The notes: a model not told the origin generated them from the letters alone. 64,000 bases of DNA from Bacteroidota bacterium (GCA_016868775.1 VGFT01000001.1:248001-312000); one strand, 5' to 3'. Shown: positions 31,720 to 41,206, counted from the stretch's first letter. Made by a program: numbers and translations.

Positions 31720-34700
31720 TTAGAAATTAATATTTACGCCGGCGGTAATGGTCCGCATCAGCGGATAGAACTCAGCGGTTTGACTATTGATCTCTGGATC
31801 AAAACCATCCCAGGCCTTTGTGAATGTGAGTACATTCTGGGCACTTACATACACTTTGGCACTGCGAATGCCTGTTTTCTTCAGCATCGCCTCGGGTATC
31901 CGATAGGCCAGGTTGATGTTCTTGATGCGGAAGAAGGAAGCATCCCGGATCCACTGAGAGGAGGCAACATAGTTGTTTCCGCCATTACCCGAAGGCAACA
32001 GACGAGGGAAGCGCGCATCGGGATTTCCGGGTGTCCAGTAATCCTTATGCATGGCCAACAACGAAGCAGCGAAATCGGTACTGGCAAACGGAACCGCACC
32101 GGTACCACTGTAGTAGTTATTGCGCTTTCCAACACCCTGACCGAACAGGTTCAGATCAAAATGACCATAGCTGAGGTTCAGGTTGATGCTGTACTCGTAA
32201 CGGGGGAAGTTGTTGCCGATGAACGTACGGTCAAAAGCATCCACTTTACCGTCGGGTTTTCCATTCGGACCGCTGATGTCCGCATATTTCACGTCACCGG
32301 GCTTGGGACCAATGGCGGGATTAACATTCCAAGGAACACCAAATTGTACCGGAGAAGCTTTGATGTCGTTGGAATCGCTGAAATAACCAAGCGACTGATA
32401 TCCAAAATAACTCCAGAGCGCCTGCGTGGGCGCGGTACGGATTGAACCGCCATCCAGGAAGGGAACACCGGGCAAAGTATTGACACGGTTCTGGACATCG
32501 GAAATCATCGCCGTTACATCCATCTTCAGCTTGTTGAAGTTCTTCTTATAATTCATGCTGAACTCCCAGCCTTTGTTTTCCATGCTACCCGCATTTACAA
32601 AAGGAGCACTGAGCCCAACATAAGCCGGAATTGGACGAACCAACAACATATCCTTGATCAAACGATAATAGAAATCGAGTGTGAAAGAAAGATTGTTTTT
32701 GAAGGTCACATCAATACCTGCGTTATTCTGAAACGATTGCTCCCAGGTAATACCGGGGTTCGGAGCCTCCAACAACGCATAACCCAAGGTGGTTACGTTG
32801 TTGATGTAGTTAAAGGTTCCGTTGTTAGGGTTGGAATACGTACCGGTAGCAAAATTGACCGCGAAGGGATAGATCTCCGGCAATGCCTGGTTACCCATCG
32901 AACCGGCCGATCCGCGGATTTTGGCAAACGTGATGAACTTGGAGAAGGGGAAGAATTTTTCCTTCGAGATAATCCAGCCGGCTGATCCGGAAGGGAAGAA
33001 TCCCCACTGCTTATTCAACTCTTGTGAGAAGCGGGAAGAACCATCGTAACGGCCGTTCAATTCAAAGTAATACTTGTCCGCCAAACTATAGTTGAAGCGG
33101 GAGTAAAATCCGGCTAGTGCCGTCTCGTAGGCAGATCCTGAGTTGTTGAGGTTAGACGCTCCCAAACCCAGATAAGGCTGGTTGGGATTCAGGAAACCGG
33201 TACGGGAAGCGCCGATACCCGAATAGGTGAATTCCTCTGTTTGAGCACCAGCCAGCAATTTGAAATTGCTTTGTCCTACCCGCGCTGAATAAGTGGCCTG
33301 CGCCAAATAAGTAGTACGCACGTTGGTGGAATAAGACTCTGACAAAGAAGTGGTACCCGGCCATACGCCAACCTTATCGTATGCACGTGTCACCAAATTG
33401 GGTACATAGATATCCGCATTCTTCACGAACGATTTGTTATTCGGCACCCAATATTCACGCGCCCAAGAAGCTTCGATCTCAACATTGCTGATGGGACGAT
33501 AATTCACCCCGATCTTGGAAAGGATCGAGTTGGTCTTGGTATACGCCGTACCGGCCGCTTCGGCCATCGCCAGCGGGTTCCGGTTGTTGGTCTGTCCGGC
33601 TGTGCCGTACATACCCGGACCAAACTTCGCTGCACCGATAGCCGGCAAACCAATAGCCTGACGAATGATGAACTCCGCTGAACCGGTAGACGGATTGATC
33701 GTCTTGCTGTTGTTCACGTTCAACACCCCATTGATGCTCAGCTTATCGTTGATTTTGAAATCCGGATTGAAACGGATATCATAACGAGTGAAACTGTTAT
33801 TCGGGATCAACCCCTGCTGATTCAAATAGGTAACCGAAGCGAAAATGTTGGTATTCTCTCCGGCCGAATTCAGCGTCAGGTTATGGTTCTGCATGATCCC
33901 ACTGTTGGTCAGCAACAGGTCCACCCAGTTGTTGTTGATCACATCCAGGTTGTTGTGCGGAAACTGCTTGTATTGATCGATCACGGATTGTGGGAACAAA
34001 AAGGCGTTGGGGTTACCGGTACGATTTTGTTCTGCCAGATTGCTCAGCTCCATATGCTCGATCGCCGATGTGCGCTCGGGAATCGCGGTAGCTTGCTGCT
34101 TGGTCAGGAACGCATTGTAAGAAACCTGCACTCCTTTTCCTTTGGCGCGACGGGTCTTAACCAGAATTACCCCGTTCGCCGCCCGCGTACCATAAATAGC
34201 CGTAGACGCCGCGTCCTTCAAAATGGTGATGCTTTCAATGGCATTGGGATCAATGGCATCCAGACTGGATACCACACCGTCGACCATGATCAGGGGACTC
34301 TGTCCCGCATAGATTGAACCCAATCCACGAATACGGATAGAGGCTCCATCCGCACCCGGACGGCCGGATTGCTGTTGAACCGTTACACCAGGTGCCAATC
34401 CCTGCAAGAGATTGCTGGCCGTGGCCACCTGACGCTTGAGCAGTTCTTCCTGCTTCAGGGTAACTACCGAGCCCGTGATCGCGGCTTTCTTCTGCTGTCC
34501 ATAACCGACCACGACCACCTCGGAGAGGCTGGCATTGGTGGCCTTCATCTGAACAGAAACAGAACCGCCCTCCGCTTTCACCTCTTGGCTCTCATAGCCA
34601 ACACCACTGAATACAAGGGTCTCTCCTTTCTGTACGGTAAGCGCATACTCGCCCACCGAATTGGTAATGGTTCCGGAAGGCTTGCCCTTCACCGAAACGG

Positions 34701-34821
34701 AAATGCCTTCCAGGCCATTCCCATTGGCGTCGGTCACCCTTCCAGCCACTTTTAGATTTTGTGCCCAGACAGCTGCCCATGCGAACAGCAACATCGAGCA
34801 CAATAAGGCTGCTTTTTTCAT
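31720..34821 (-). CDS. SusC/RagA-family TonB-dependent outer-membrane transporter
   Basis: 1033-residue outer-membrane oligosaccharide importer. Order: signal peptide (MKKAALLCSMLLFAWAAVWA), carboxypeptidase-regulatory-like domain (VAGRVTDANGNGLEGISVSV), TonB-box-like SEVVVVGYGQQKKA, plug domain with ASNLLQGLAPGVTV and RGLGSIYAGQSPLIMVDG, the SusC-specific block ITILKDAASTAIYGTRAANG, and a 22-stranded barrel ending in GVNINF with a terminal Phe. There is no extra N-terminal signalling domain, so it is not a direct partner of an ECF anti-sigma system. Coupled with SusD downstream and the FAD oxidoreductase upstream. Confidence 0.97.
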   Translation of the reverse strand: MKKAALLCSMLLFAWAAVWAQNLKVAGRVTDANGNGLEGISVSVKGKPSGTITNSVGEYALTVQKGETLVFSGVGYESQEVKAEGGSVSVQMKATNASLSEVVVVGYGQQKKAAITGSVVTLKQEELLKRQVATASNLLQGLAPGVTVQQQSGRPGADGASIRIRGLGSIYAGQSPLIMVDGVVSSLDAIDPNAIESITILKDAASTAIYGTRAANGVILVKTRRAKGKGVQVSYNAFLTKQQATAIPERTSAIEHMELSNLAEQNRTGNPNAFLFPQSVIDQYKQFPHNNLDVINNNWVDLLLTNSGIMQNHNLTLNSAGENTNIFASVTYLNQQGLIPNNSFTRYDIRFNPDFKINDKLSINGVLNVNNSKTINPSTGSAEFIIRQAIGLPAIGAAKFGPGMYGTAGQTNNRNPLAMAEAAGTAYTKTNSILSKIGVNYRPISNVEIEASWAREYWVPNNKSFVKNADIYVPNLVTRAYDKVGVWPGTTSLSESYSTNVRTTYLAQATYSARVGQSNFKLLAGAQTEEFTYSGIGASRTGFLNPNQPYLGLGASNLNNSGSAYETALAGFYSRFNYSLADKYYFELNGRYDGSSRFSQELNKQWGFFPSGSAGWIISKEKFFPFSKFITFAKIRGSAGSMGNQALPEIYPFAVNFATGTYSNPNNGTFNYINNVTTLGYALLEAPNPGITWEQSFQNNAGIDVTFKNNLSFTLDFYYRLIKDMLLVRPIPAYVGLSAPFVNAGSMENKGWEFSMNYKKNFNKLKMDVTAMISDVQNRVNTLPGVPFLDGGSIRTAPTQALWSYFGYQSLGYFSDSNDIKASPVQFGVPWNVNPAIGPKPGDVKYADISGPNGKPDGKVDAFDRTFIGNNFPRYEYSINLNLSYGHFDLNLFGQGVGKRNNYYSGTGAVPFASTDFAASLLAMHKDYWTPGNPDARFPRLLPSGNGGNNYVASSQWIRDASFFRIKNINLAYRIPEAMLKKTGIRSAKVYVSAQNVLTFTKAWDGFDPEINSQTAEFYPLMRTITAGVNINF

Positions 34822-34849
34822 AAATAATCGATTTTGTTTGGTTGGTTTT

Positions 34850-36739
34850 TTATGGTGATATAATGTTTCCTTGATGATTGACCGCCCTGGATCGAAACGG
34901 ATCCGCCAACCGATCCAAAGCCACCGCTACCTCGATCCGTCGCACCGGACGGTCCGCACTCCACGATGAAAATCCGGCCGATTCAAACAGTTCACTTACT
35001 TGTCCAGCCGTGAAGGTGCCAGTACGAAATTGATCCAATACCCAAATCAGATCTTTCCCCATAACGAACAACCCGGGATCTTGTTGAGCCGTTTTTTGGA
35101 TATAGGCAGATAAGCCTTGATTTAAATCCGACCAACGAACCAACGAGTCAGCATCGAACCAAGTCCGATTGGCCCAACCCGATGGCTGTAATCGGCCCCG
35201 CAATAAACCCGTCGCACCAATTCGCTGCACCGAAGCAAAATGCGGATGCGCCGGGGTGATGTCGGCATACGGCATGATATACGCCTTCGCATCCAATAAC
35301 GCCTGCTGCAATTCCCGAACCGGCACATCGATCGCTGCTCGATGCGACAGCGCGGCTTTGGCTGCCAATAGTCCGGCTGCCTGTCCCGTCAACAACACAC
35401 AAGGCTGCAACCGCGTGGTTCCATTGACCACATTGCTCACGCTGATCGATTTTTCTGCCGCAATAATTCCTTTGTAGACGGGCGGAATCAAAGAGCCCAA
35501 TGGCACATTATAAGAAGGCACCGGATAAAATCCCAAATGCTGCGGGGCGTTGGGATTCTTGCGATGATGATGATCGATCGGATAATCACCTACCGAAATA
35601 CCCGTCCGATACAACGAGGCTTCCTCGCTGAAAGGACGAGAAAGATGCTGAACCTTGAATCGGGTTAGCCCCCGCATCCGCCTTCCCTCTCGGTGATAAA
35701 CCATATACGGCAACCGATCCGATGTCTGAAACTCATCGTTGGCTAAGCCAAGGTGACGAAAACCCAATTGCGTCTGCAAAAAATAAATAAAACGCAAGGT
35801 TTGTTGCTTGGCCGCTTCCAGTGCTTCCCGACGCTGCACAGGGTTGAGCGAGATCAAGGAGAGATAAATATCATTTCCATACCCGGGCCAATTGATCATG
35901 TACTTCCGGTTCGGCAGCTGACCATAGGCGATCATCTTCTTCGCGTCCACATTGGGCGCCAAACGAGTTTTATCCAAATAATAATCGGTACAAGCGCCGT
36001 CGAATTCAAGCGGGTCGTAATTCGGCGGACGAACAATGGTGCAATCGGCTCCCACTCCATAATCCTTTAAAATCGCCGCATACGTAACATCCTGAATGAT
36101 GTCATTCGAAGCCGGTACGTTCACGTCCTCTCCTGTCACCGAAGAAGCTTCCATGCCCACATCAAAAGGAACTCCCGCCAACGCGATCGCATCCCCCAAC
36201 TCCGTGGCATCAATCAACTGCCGAGAACGCACTACTAATTCTTTCCCGGTCGTCCCCTGCTTAAAACGTGCTCCGTTGATTCGATCTCCTTTTTTAAGCA
36301 CCTCCACCAATTCATATCCATACAGCACCGTCAGATTCGATTCACGCGCCGCCATCGATTTGAAAATACTATCCCCCACATGCGGTTCAAATTGTGTGTT
36401 GCTCACCCAACCGGTTGCAACTTTATTGGGACCACCATAAACCTTATACAACTGCTCGCGAAACTCCGCCCACAAACCCGAAGGAAGCAAATGATTGCCA
36501 TCGGTGGCCGAAACGCCCGCCGCTGTCAACATGCCGCCCAGCCAAGGCGTTGGCTCCACAATTAACGTACGAGCACCGGTACGGGCCGATTGAATGCCGG
36601 CCGCAGTTCCTCCTACACCACCACCCACAACCAACACATCTACCCGACGCGATTGCGCATAGGCCGATCGACTGCTAAGCAGATTCAATCCGGCCAACAC
36701 CAAGATCATGAGCAATATAGGTGAACGCTTGAGGATCAT
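34850..36739 (-). CDS. Secreted FAD-dependent oxidoreductase (FAD_oxidored family)
   Basis: 629 residues with an export signal (LMILVLAGLNLLSSRSAYAQ). The FAD-binding Rossmann start is RVDVLVVGGGVGGTAAGIQS, followed by EPTPWLGGMLTAAGVSATDGNH and LIDATELGDAIALAG, all typical of this family (PF12831). A late PCVLLTGQAAGLLAAKAA block closes the FAD domain, and the last ~120 residues form a separate helical region. Secreted members are frequent in Bacteroidota glycan loci; sugar oxidation is a reasonable guess but no substrate is proven. The start ATG overlaps the AGE epimerase stop (ATGA), so translation is coupled. Confidence 0.85.
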   Translation of the reverse strand: MILKRSPILLMILVLAGLNLLSSRSAYAQSRRVDVLVVGGGVGGTAAGIQSARTGARTLIVEPTPWLGGMLTAAGVSATDGNHLLPSGLWAEFREQLYKVYGGPNKVATGWVSNTQFEPHVGDSIFKSMAARESNLTVLYGYELVEVLKKGDRINGARFKQGTTGKELVVRSRQLIDATELGDAIALAGVPFDVGMEASSVTGEDVNVPASNDIIQDVTYAAILKDYGVGADCTIVRPPNYDPLEFDGACTDYYLDKTRLAPNVDAKKMIAYGQLPNRKYMINWPGYGNDIYLSLISLNPVQRREALEAAKQQTLRFIYFLQTQLGFRHLGLANDEFQTSDRLPYMVYHREGRRMRGLTRFKVQHLSRPFSEEASLYRTGISVGDYPIDHHHRKNPNAPQHLGFYPVPSYNVPLGSLIPPVYKGIIAAEKSISVSNVVNGTTRLQPCVLLTGQAAGLLAAKAALSHRAAIDVPVRELQQALLDAKAYIMPYADITPAHPHFASVQRIGATGLLRGRLQPSGWANRTWFDADSLVRWSDLNQGLSAYIQKTAQQDPGLFVMGKDLIWVLDQFRTGTFTAGQVSELFESAGFSSWSADRPVRRIEVAVALDRLADPFRSRAVNHQGNIISP

Positions 36740-37932
36740 CCGGGCAATTCAGATAATGTTTTATACACTTGATACAACGAACGCGGAATGTGAAAACAAC
36801 CTTTCCATTTTCCACCCTTCAACGGCAACAACACCTCTCCCCGACGATTCAGGTATCCAAACCACTCGCCATATTCCTCATCCCGAAAATGCGACCAGGT
36901 ATACGCGTGTAGTTTCTCGAACCACTGCGCACAACGCGGATCGCCCGTCAAGGCATACCCCTTGGCTAATCCCACCAGCGTCTCTACATGTACCCACCAA
37001 AGTTTTTGATCCCACTCCAATTGCTGCGGCGGATGTCCTTTGATATCCAGAAAATAAAAAATACCGCCGTGCTCCTGATCCCATCCATGCTCCAACGTAT
37101 GGAGCAAAATATCCTTCGCTTTTTCGATCAATGCTTGATCTCCAAATCGATTGCCCAGATCCATGATGAACCACATCGCCTCAATGGCGTGACCCGGATT
37201 GAATACCCTTCCTTCAAAACTATCGCTGGGCGTTCCATCCGGATGCACATTCTCCAGGATCAATCCCGAATCCGGCTGATAAAAGACATTCATCACCTGA
37301 TCCACCACCTGCGGAGCAAATGAATTCACCCGATTGGCCCCGATCAAATGCTCCAACTCCAACGAGAGGTTGCATAAGATCATGGGTAAACTAAAATTCT
37401 TAAGGGGACGAGTACCCGGTACCGCCTTGCTGTAAATGCCCTTCCAATTGTCCTGCCGACGAATGATGTTCTCAAACGTATCCAAGGCGATCTGCTTCCA
37501 CTCATCTCGTGGCTGCACCCGATCCAACGCCGCAAACGCCATTGTCGCAAAACAATCACTGAAAATATTATACGGCTGCACAAGCGGTATTCCTTCCGCC
37601 GTTAACGAAAAATACCAATTGCCCTCGGCATCCCGTCCATGCTGCTTCAAAAACTCCGCACCCAATAAGGCCGTATGCAACCACTGCGGATTCGCCTCCA
37701 ACTGCTTATACATATAACTGAAACACCAAACCTGCCGACCCTGCAACCACACAAACTTGTCGGTATCGTATACCTTCCCGTACCGATCCAAACACGTGAA
37801 ATAACCACCGTTCTTTTCATCGCGGCTGTGCTCCACCCAAAACGGCAGAATGTTATCCTTTAATTCGGATAAATACAATTCACTGTGACGGGCAATCCCC
37901 ATAGAGGTTGCGGCAGCAGCATTCGCAAGCAT
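36736..37932 (-). CDS. AGE family epimerase (N-acylglucosamine 2-epimerase type)
   Basis: 398-residue (alpha/alpha)6-barrel sugar epimerase without a signal peptide, so cytoplasmic. Family marks: GGYFTCLDRYGKVYDTDKF, KFVWLQGRQVWCFSYMY, GRVFNPGHAIEAMWF (catalytic His), QKLWWVHVETLVGLAKGY and KGCFHIPRSLYQ (second catalytic His). The KGCFH block favours the GlcNAc/ManNAc 2-epimerase group over cellobiose epimerases, but this is not certain. It would channel N-acetyl sugars into catabolism. First gene of the SusCD operon. The ATG at 37932 is supported by an abutting element identical to that before the MFS gene. Confidence 0.9.
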   Translation of the reverse strand: MLANAAAATSMGIARHSELYLSELKDNILPFWVEHSRDEKNGGYFTCLDRYGKVYDTDKFVWLQGRQVWCFSYMYKQLEANPQWLHTALLGAEFLKQHGRDAEGNWYFSLTAEGIPLVQPYNIFSDCFATMAFAALDRVQPRDEWKQIALDTFENIIRRQDNWKGIYSKAVPGTRPLKNFSLPMILCNLSLELEHLIGANRVNSFAPQVVDQVMNVFYQPDSGLILENVHPDGTPSDSFEGRVFNPGHAIEAMWFIMDLGNRFGDQALIEKAKDILLHTLEHGWDQEHGGIFYFLDIKGHPPQQLEWDQKLWWVHVETLVGLAKGYALTGDPRCAQWFEKLHAYTWSHFRDEEYGEWFGYLNRRGEVLLPLKGGKWKGCFHIPRSLYQVYKTLSELPG

Positions 37933-37957
37933 GGCAAGCAGTTGGATGGATAAATAG
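37933..37957 (-). promoter_or_regulatory. Shared leader/promoter element of the AGE-SusCD operon
   Basis: In the sense direction CTATTTATC, a 4-base spacer and CAACTGCTTGCC directly precede the ATG at 37932. Both words and the abutting position match the MFS operon start at 20647-20674 (spacer 7 there). This links the two operons as one regulon. The rest of the 166-base gap to the ROK gene is AT-rich. Confidence 0.65.
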
Positions 37958-37998
37958 CGAAGCCTTCAAATAAACACAATATTTTTAACAAATCAGGG

Positions 37999-38045
37999 GT
38001 ACTTTTTAATTTATTTTATTAAGATAGAAGTTTTTCGTACTTTTT
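37999..38045. promoter_or_regulatory. Paired GTACTTTTT direct repeats between the AGE operon and the ROK gene
   Basis: GTACTTTTT occurs at 37999-38007 and again at 38037-38045 in the AT-rich gap between the divergent operon and its regulator gene. A repeated word in such a place could be an operator for the ROK repressor, but the word is T-rich and chance is possible. Confidence 0.3.
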
Positions 38046-38098
38046 CTGCTCAAATTGGTTAGTTTGCCTACCCGCATTTTAGTCGGACGAAAACCATC

Positions 38099-39331
38099 AT
38101 GGCCAGCCACCTGCGACTTTTTGAAGTATTCAGCGACGAGAACGCCTCCGGGGTGGTGTTCAAGAACAGATCACTCAAAAGATTGATAATCAATACGATA
38201 GATAAGAATGGCCATTCTACCATTACCGAGCTGAGTCGGGAACTGAACACCAGTGTGCCCAAGGTCACCAGCTTGGTGAACGAACTGATCGAGGATGGCC
38301 TGCTGAAGGACGAAGGCAAATTCGATTCCACCGGTGGGCGAAGGGCCAGTATATATGGACTGGTGTCGGAGGCCTGTTATTTTATCGGGGTGGATGTAAA
38401 GCGATACTACGTGAATGTGGGGCTATTGAATTTCAAGAAGCAATTGGTCGATCTCCACGAAAAGATCCCCTACAAATTGGAGAACACCCCGGAGTCCTTA
38501 AAACAATTATTGACCATCATCCGAAACTTTATCAAGGAGCAGAAGATCAAGCAGGAAAAGATCCTGAGCGTGGGCATCAACTTATCGGGCCGCATCAATC
38601 ACACCAACGGATACAGTTACAGCTATTTTCATTTTCATGAAGAGCCGCTGGCCATGGTGATCGAAAAAGAGATCGGCATTCCGGTGGTGTTGGAAAACGA
38701 CTCCCGCGCCATGGCGTATGGGGAATATTGCGGCGCGGAGATCCAAAACCGAAGCAACGTGCTGTTCGTGAACATGGATTACGGAATTGGTCTGGGGGTA
38801 TTGATCGATGGAAAACTGTATTACGGAAAATCTGGTTTCAGCGGAGAGTTCGGGCACATCCCCTTCTTTGAAAACGAAATACTTTGTCACTGTGGCAAAA
38901 AAGGCTGTCTGGAAACCGAGGCCTCCGGTATGGCCCTGATCCGAAAATTTAGTGAACGGATCGAACAGGGTTCAAGCTCATCGGCCATGCGAAAGAAAAA
39001 ATCCGTAGGCGAAATCACGCTGCTCGACATCATTCAGGCCGCCCAAAACGAAGACATCCTCTCCATCGAGATCCTGGCCGATATCGGTGAGAAATTGGGA
39101 AAAGGAATTGCGATGCTGATAAACGTGTTCAATCCGGAATTACTGATCTTGGGCGGAACCCTCTCGGAAACGGGTGATTATTTACGACTGCCCATCCGCA
39201 GCGCCGTGAACAAATACTCCCTCAGCTTGGTGAACAGCGATACACAACTGCTGCTTTCCAAATTGGGAGAACGAGCCGGGGTCATGGGCGCTTGCCTGAT
39301 CGCCCGAAACAAAGTACTCTATCGTTATTGA
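38099..39331 (+). CDS. ROK-family transcriptional regulator (NagC/Mlc type)
   Basis: 410 residues. An N-terminal winged helix-turn-helix (STITELSRELNTSVPKVTSLVNELIEDGLL, read in two parts around residues 40-70) is followed by a ROK sugar-binding domain. Marks are VLENDSRAMAYGEYCGA, VNMDYGIGLGVLIDGKLY, GFSGEFGHIPF and the zinc site CHCGKKGCLETEASG. It lacks obvious loss of the kinase-like active site, so sugar-kinase activity cannot be excluded, but the DNA-binding domain argues for a repressor that senses a (N-acetyl)hexose or its phosphate. It is divergent from the AGE-SusCD operon, the classical position of a local regulator. Its last 7 bases overlap the convergent DUF420 gene. Confidence 0.92.
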   Translation: MASHLRLFEVFSDENASGVVFKNRSLKRLIINTIDKNGHSTITELSRELNTSVPKVTSLVNELIEDGLLKDEGKFDSTGGRRASIYGLVSEACYFIGVDVKRYYVNVGLLNFKKQLVDLHEKIPYKLENTPESLKQLLTIIRNFIKEQKIKQEKILSVGINLSGRINHTNGYSYSYFHFHEEPLAMVIEKEIGIPVVLENDSRAMAYGEYCGAEIQNRSNVLFVNMDYGIGLGVLIDGKLYYGKSGFSGEFGHIPFFENEILCHCGKKGCLETEASGMALIRKFSERIEQGSSSSAMRKKKSVGEITLLDIIQAAQNEDILSIEILADIGEKLGKGIAMLINVFNPELLILGGTLSETGDYLRLPIRSAVNKYSLSLVNSDTQLLLSKLGERAGVMGACLIARNKVLYRY

Positions 39332-39867
39332 TAGTAGGGACTGATCAAAAAATAAACGATCACACCAGTCACTGCCACATAAAACCAGACGGGCCAAGTG
39401 AATTTCACCAGCTTTTTATGTGCCGGCCACTCGCCGATCAAGGCGCGATAAGCAGAGAATAAAATGAAAGGAAGGATGAGTCCGGCTAACGGAATATGCG
39501 TGAACAAGATCAAGTAGTAAACCGTTCGAATCGTACCCTCGCCCCCAAAGGGTGTTTCCCCGGCAAATAAATGATGCGCAATATAACTCAGGAGAAAAAG
39601 TACGGAGAGGATCATAGCCGCCATCATCATTCGCTTGTGCAATAGATACTTCCCAGATTTAACACTGAACAAGCCTCCGAGTAACAGGACCATAACGAGT
39701 GAATTGATCACCGCATTGATCTTGGCGAACACGTGCACGTCAAATCCAAGATCGACCTTCAATTCTATTCTCCCGAGGATCACTACCGCTGCAAAAACGA
39801 TAGCGGAAAAGGTGAAGATCAGCACGCGGGCTTTTGCATCGTTTTTTTTCCAAACAGCAGATAACAT
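39325..39867 (-). CDS. DUF420 membrane protein linked to cytochrome oxidase
   Basis: 180-residue membrane protein with about five helices and several conserved histidines (HKRMMMAAMILSVLFLLSYIAHHLF, ILFTHIPLAGLILPF), matching DUF420. Family members are often encoded with SCO and heme-copper oxidase subunits and are related to oxidase assembly proteins such as CtaM, but a defined role in Bacteroidota is not established. Last gene of the long respiratory operon, one base after the SCO gene. Confidence 0.85.
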   Translation of the reverse strand: MLSAVWKKNDAKARVLIFTFSAIVFAAVVILGRIELKVDLGFDVHVFAKINAVINSLVMVLLLGGLFSVKSGKYLLHKRMMMAAMILSVLFLLSYIAHHLFAGETPFGGEGTIRTVYYLILFTHIPLAGLILPFILFSAYRALIGEWPAHKKLVKFTWPVWFYVAVTGVIVYFLISPYYQ

Positions 39868-39868
39868 G

Positions 39869-40666
39869 TTAGCGAGATTTTTTTAAGAAGAATAAAAGAG
39901 CGATCACTCCAAACAAGGCGGCCAGAAAGGCAAAAGCCATGATGGGGAGTTTTCCGGCAAGGAAAGATTTTCGGTTCGGATCTTTTTCCATGGTGAGCAG
40001 CACCAGATCATTCGAGAGTTTTTTCAAATCCGTCGAATCCAATCCGCTGTAATATCCACGAACCGTACGGGCAGAATCCAACAGGACGAACTTATCGCTG
40101 TGTACAAAATTGGAATCCACGCCTTCCCCATCGATCAGCCCCAACTTGATCTCTTCCAATACAAAACGATAGATCGAATCTCGGTTGCCGGTAAGGACCC
40201 ACCACTGGTCGGGGTTTATTTGAAAACGGTCGGCCCAAGCTTTTATTCGCTCCAAACTATCTCGCTCCGGATCAATACTCACCGAAAGAAAATGAACCTG
40301 CTTGTTGGTCTTGTCGCCCACCCGCTTGCCATTGTGGATCGATTCGGCCATACGCTTCATGTTTAGGGTCATAGCTGGACAAATCGTTGGGCAACGCGTA
40401 AAGAAGAAATCCATGATCAGGATCTTACCCCGCAAACTGTCAAACGTAACCGTATCGCCCAGTTGATTGATGAGTCGCGGCTCCTGTACCCGATGCCAAA
40501 CCGTATCCGAGACTTGCTTTCCCTTTTTAACCCGCTGAACCACCGAATCCGGAAAATAATGAGGCGGCATCCGGGTAGCCGATCCACTCAGGTCGGACAC
40601 CAGAAAATAGGCAACCAGAGGCACAAAAAGTGCCAATAAAATGGCGAGAAATGTACGTTTGTTCAA
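39869..40666 (-). CDS. SCO family copper chaperone for cytochrome oxidase
   Basis: 265 residues with a membrane anchor at each end: the N-terminal helix (TFLAILLALFVPLVAYFLV) and a second hydrophobic segment (LPIMAFAFLAALFGVIALLFFL) with a basic tail. The thioredoxin-like domain carries the copper motif CPTIC (Cys92 and Cys96) and the distal His in NFVHSDKFVLLD. SCO proteins deliver copper to the CuA centre of subunit II or act as thiol reductases on it. No ATG is in frame near the conserved start, so the TTG at 40666 is used. It sits between ctaF and DUF420 in the oxidase operon. Confidence 0.93.
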   Translation of the reverse strand: MNKRTFLAILLALFVPLVAYFLVSDLSGSATRMPPHYFPDSVVQRVKKGKQVSDTVWHRVQEPRLINQLGDTVTFDSLRGKILIMDFFFTRCPTICPAMTLNMKRMAESIHNGKRVGDKTNKQVHFLSVSIDPERDSLERIKAWADRFQINPDQWWVLTGNRDSIYRFVLEEIKLGLIDGEGVDSNFVHSDKFVLLDSARTVRGYYSGLDSTDLKKLSNDLVLLTMEKDPNRKSFLAGKLPIMAFAFLAALFGVIALLFFLKKSR

Positions 40667-40726
40667 GCAGGTACGATTGTGTCGATCTTAGAACACCCGG
40701 GAACCCCAAGGGTTCGGCAAGAACGA

Positions 40727-41149
40727 CTATTTATGCGCGCCATGCTTCACCGGCATGGTCGATTCCTTAAAATGCCGGTCGTATTTATTGCGCAAATTCT
40801 TGTAGGAGCTACCATCCCAGATAAAGGCCCCGATGAACCACACGAAGAGCAACAAGGGAACCACAATGGTCATGATCATGTTGCGGATCTCATCGCCCAG
40901 GTGCATGAAAACAGAAACGATGTAATAGGCCTTGGCCAAGGTGAGGATGCAGACCATGCCCTTGAACATCAGCACCAACAATTCACTGGGATTCTCTCCT
41001 TTGTGAATATTGTAAATAGCCAGACCAATGGCCAGCTCAATTACGGTGATCACCGACAAGAGAATGGTGGTGTTGCGGACACGCTTCTTAAAAGTGGCGT
41101 CGTCTACGTGGTGATGTTCGGTTACTTCTTCAAATGCAGGATGTATCAT
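40727..41149 (-). CDS. ctaF: Cytochrome c oxidase subunit IV (CtaF/COX4_pro type)
   Basis: 140-residue protein with three membrane helices (TILLSVITVIELAIGLAIY, MVCILTLAKAYYIVSVFMHLGDEI, MTIVVPLLLFVWFIGAFIW) and a histidine-rich N-terminus (TEHHHVDD). The FMHLGDE segment is typical of prokaryotic subunit IV. It is thought to stabilise the oxidase core. Placed after the two subunit III genes in the operon. Confidence 0.88.
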   Translation of the reverse strand: MIHPAFEEVTEHHHVDDATFKKRVRNTTILLSVITVIELAIGLAIYNIHKGENPSELLVLMFKGMVCILTLAKAYYIVSVFMHLGDEIRNMIMTIVVPLLLFVWFIGAFIWDGSSYKNLRNKYDRHFKESTMPVKHGAHK

Positions 41150-41206
41150 AATTAGTTCGGCGTTTGGAGTTCAATGTTCGGAGTCGTAGTTGATGATTTG
41201 CAGTTA

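Noticed and set aside
15636-39331. Classical sialic-acid (nan) utilisation cluster
   Set aside because: An SGNH hydrolase, MFS transporter, GH20, AGE epimerase and ROK regulator would fit, but there is no sialidase (GH33) and no N-acetylneuraminate lyase.
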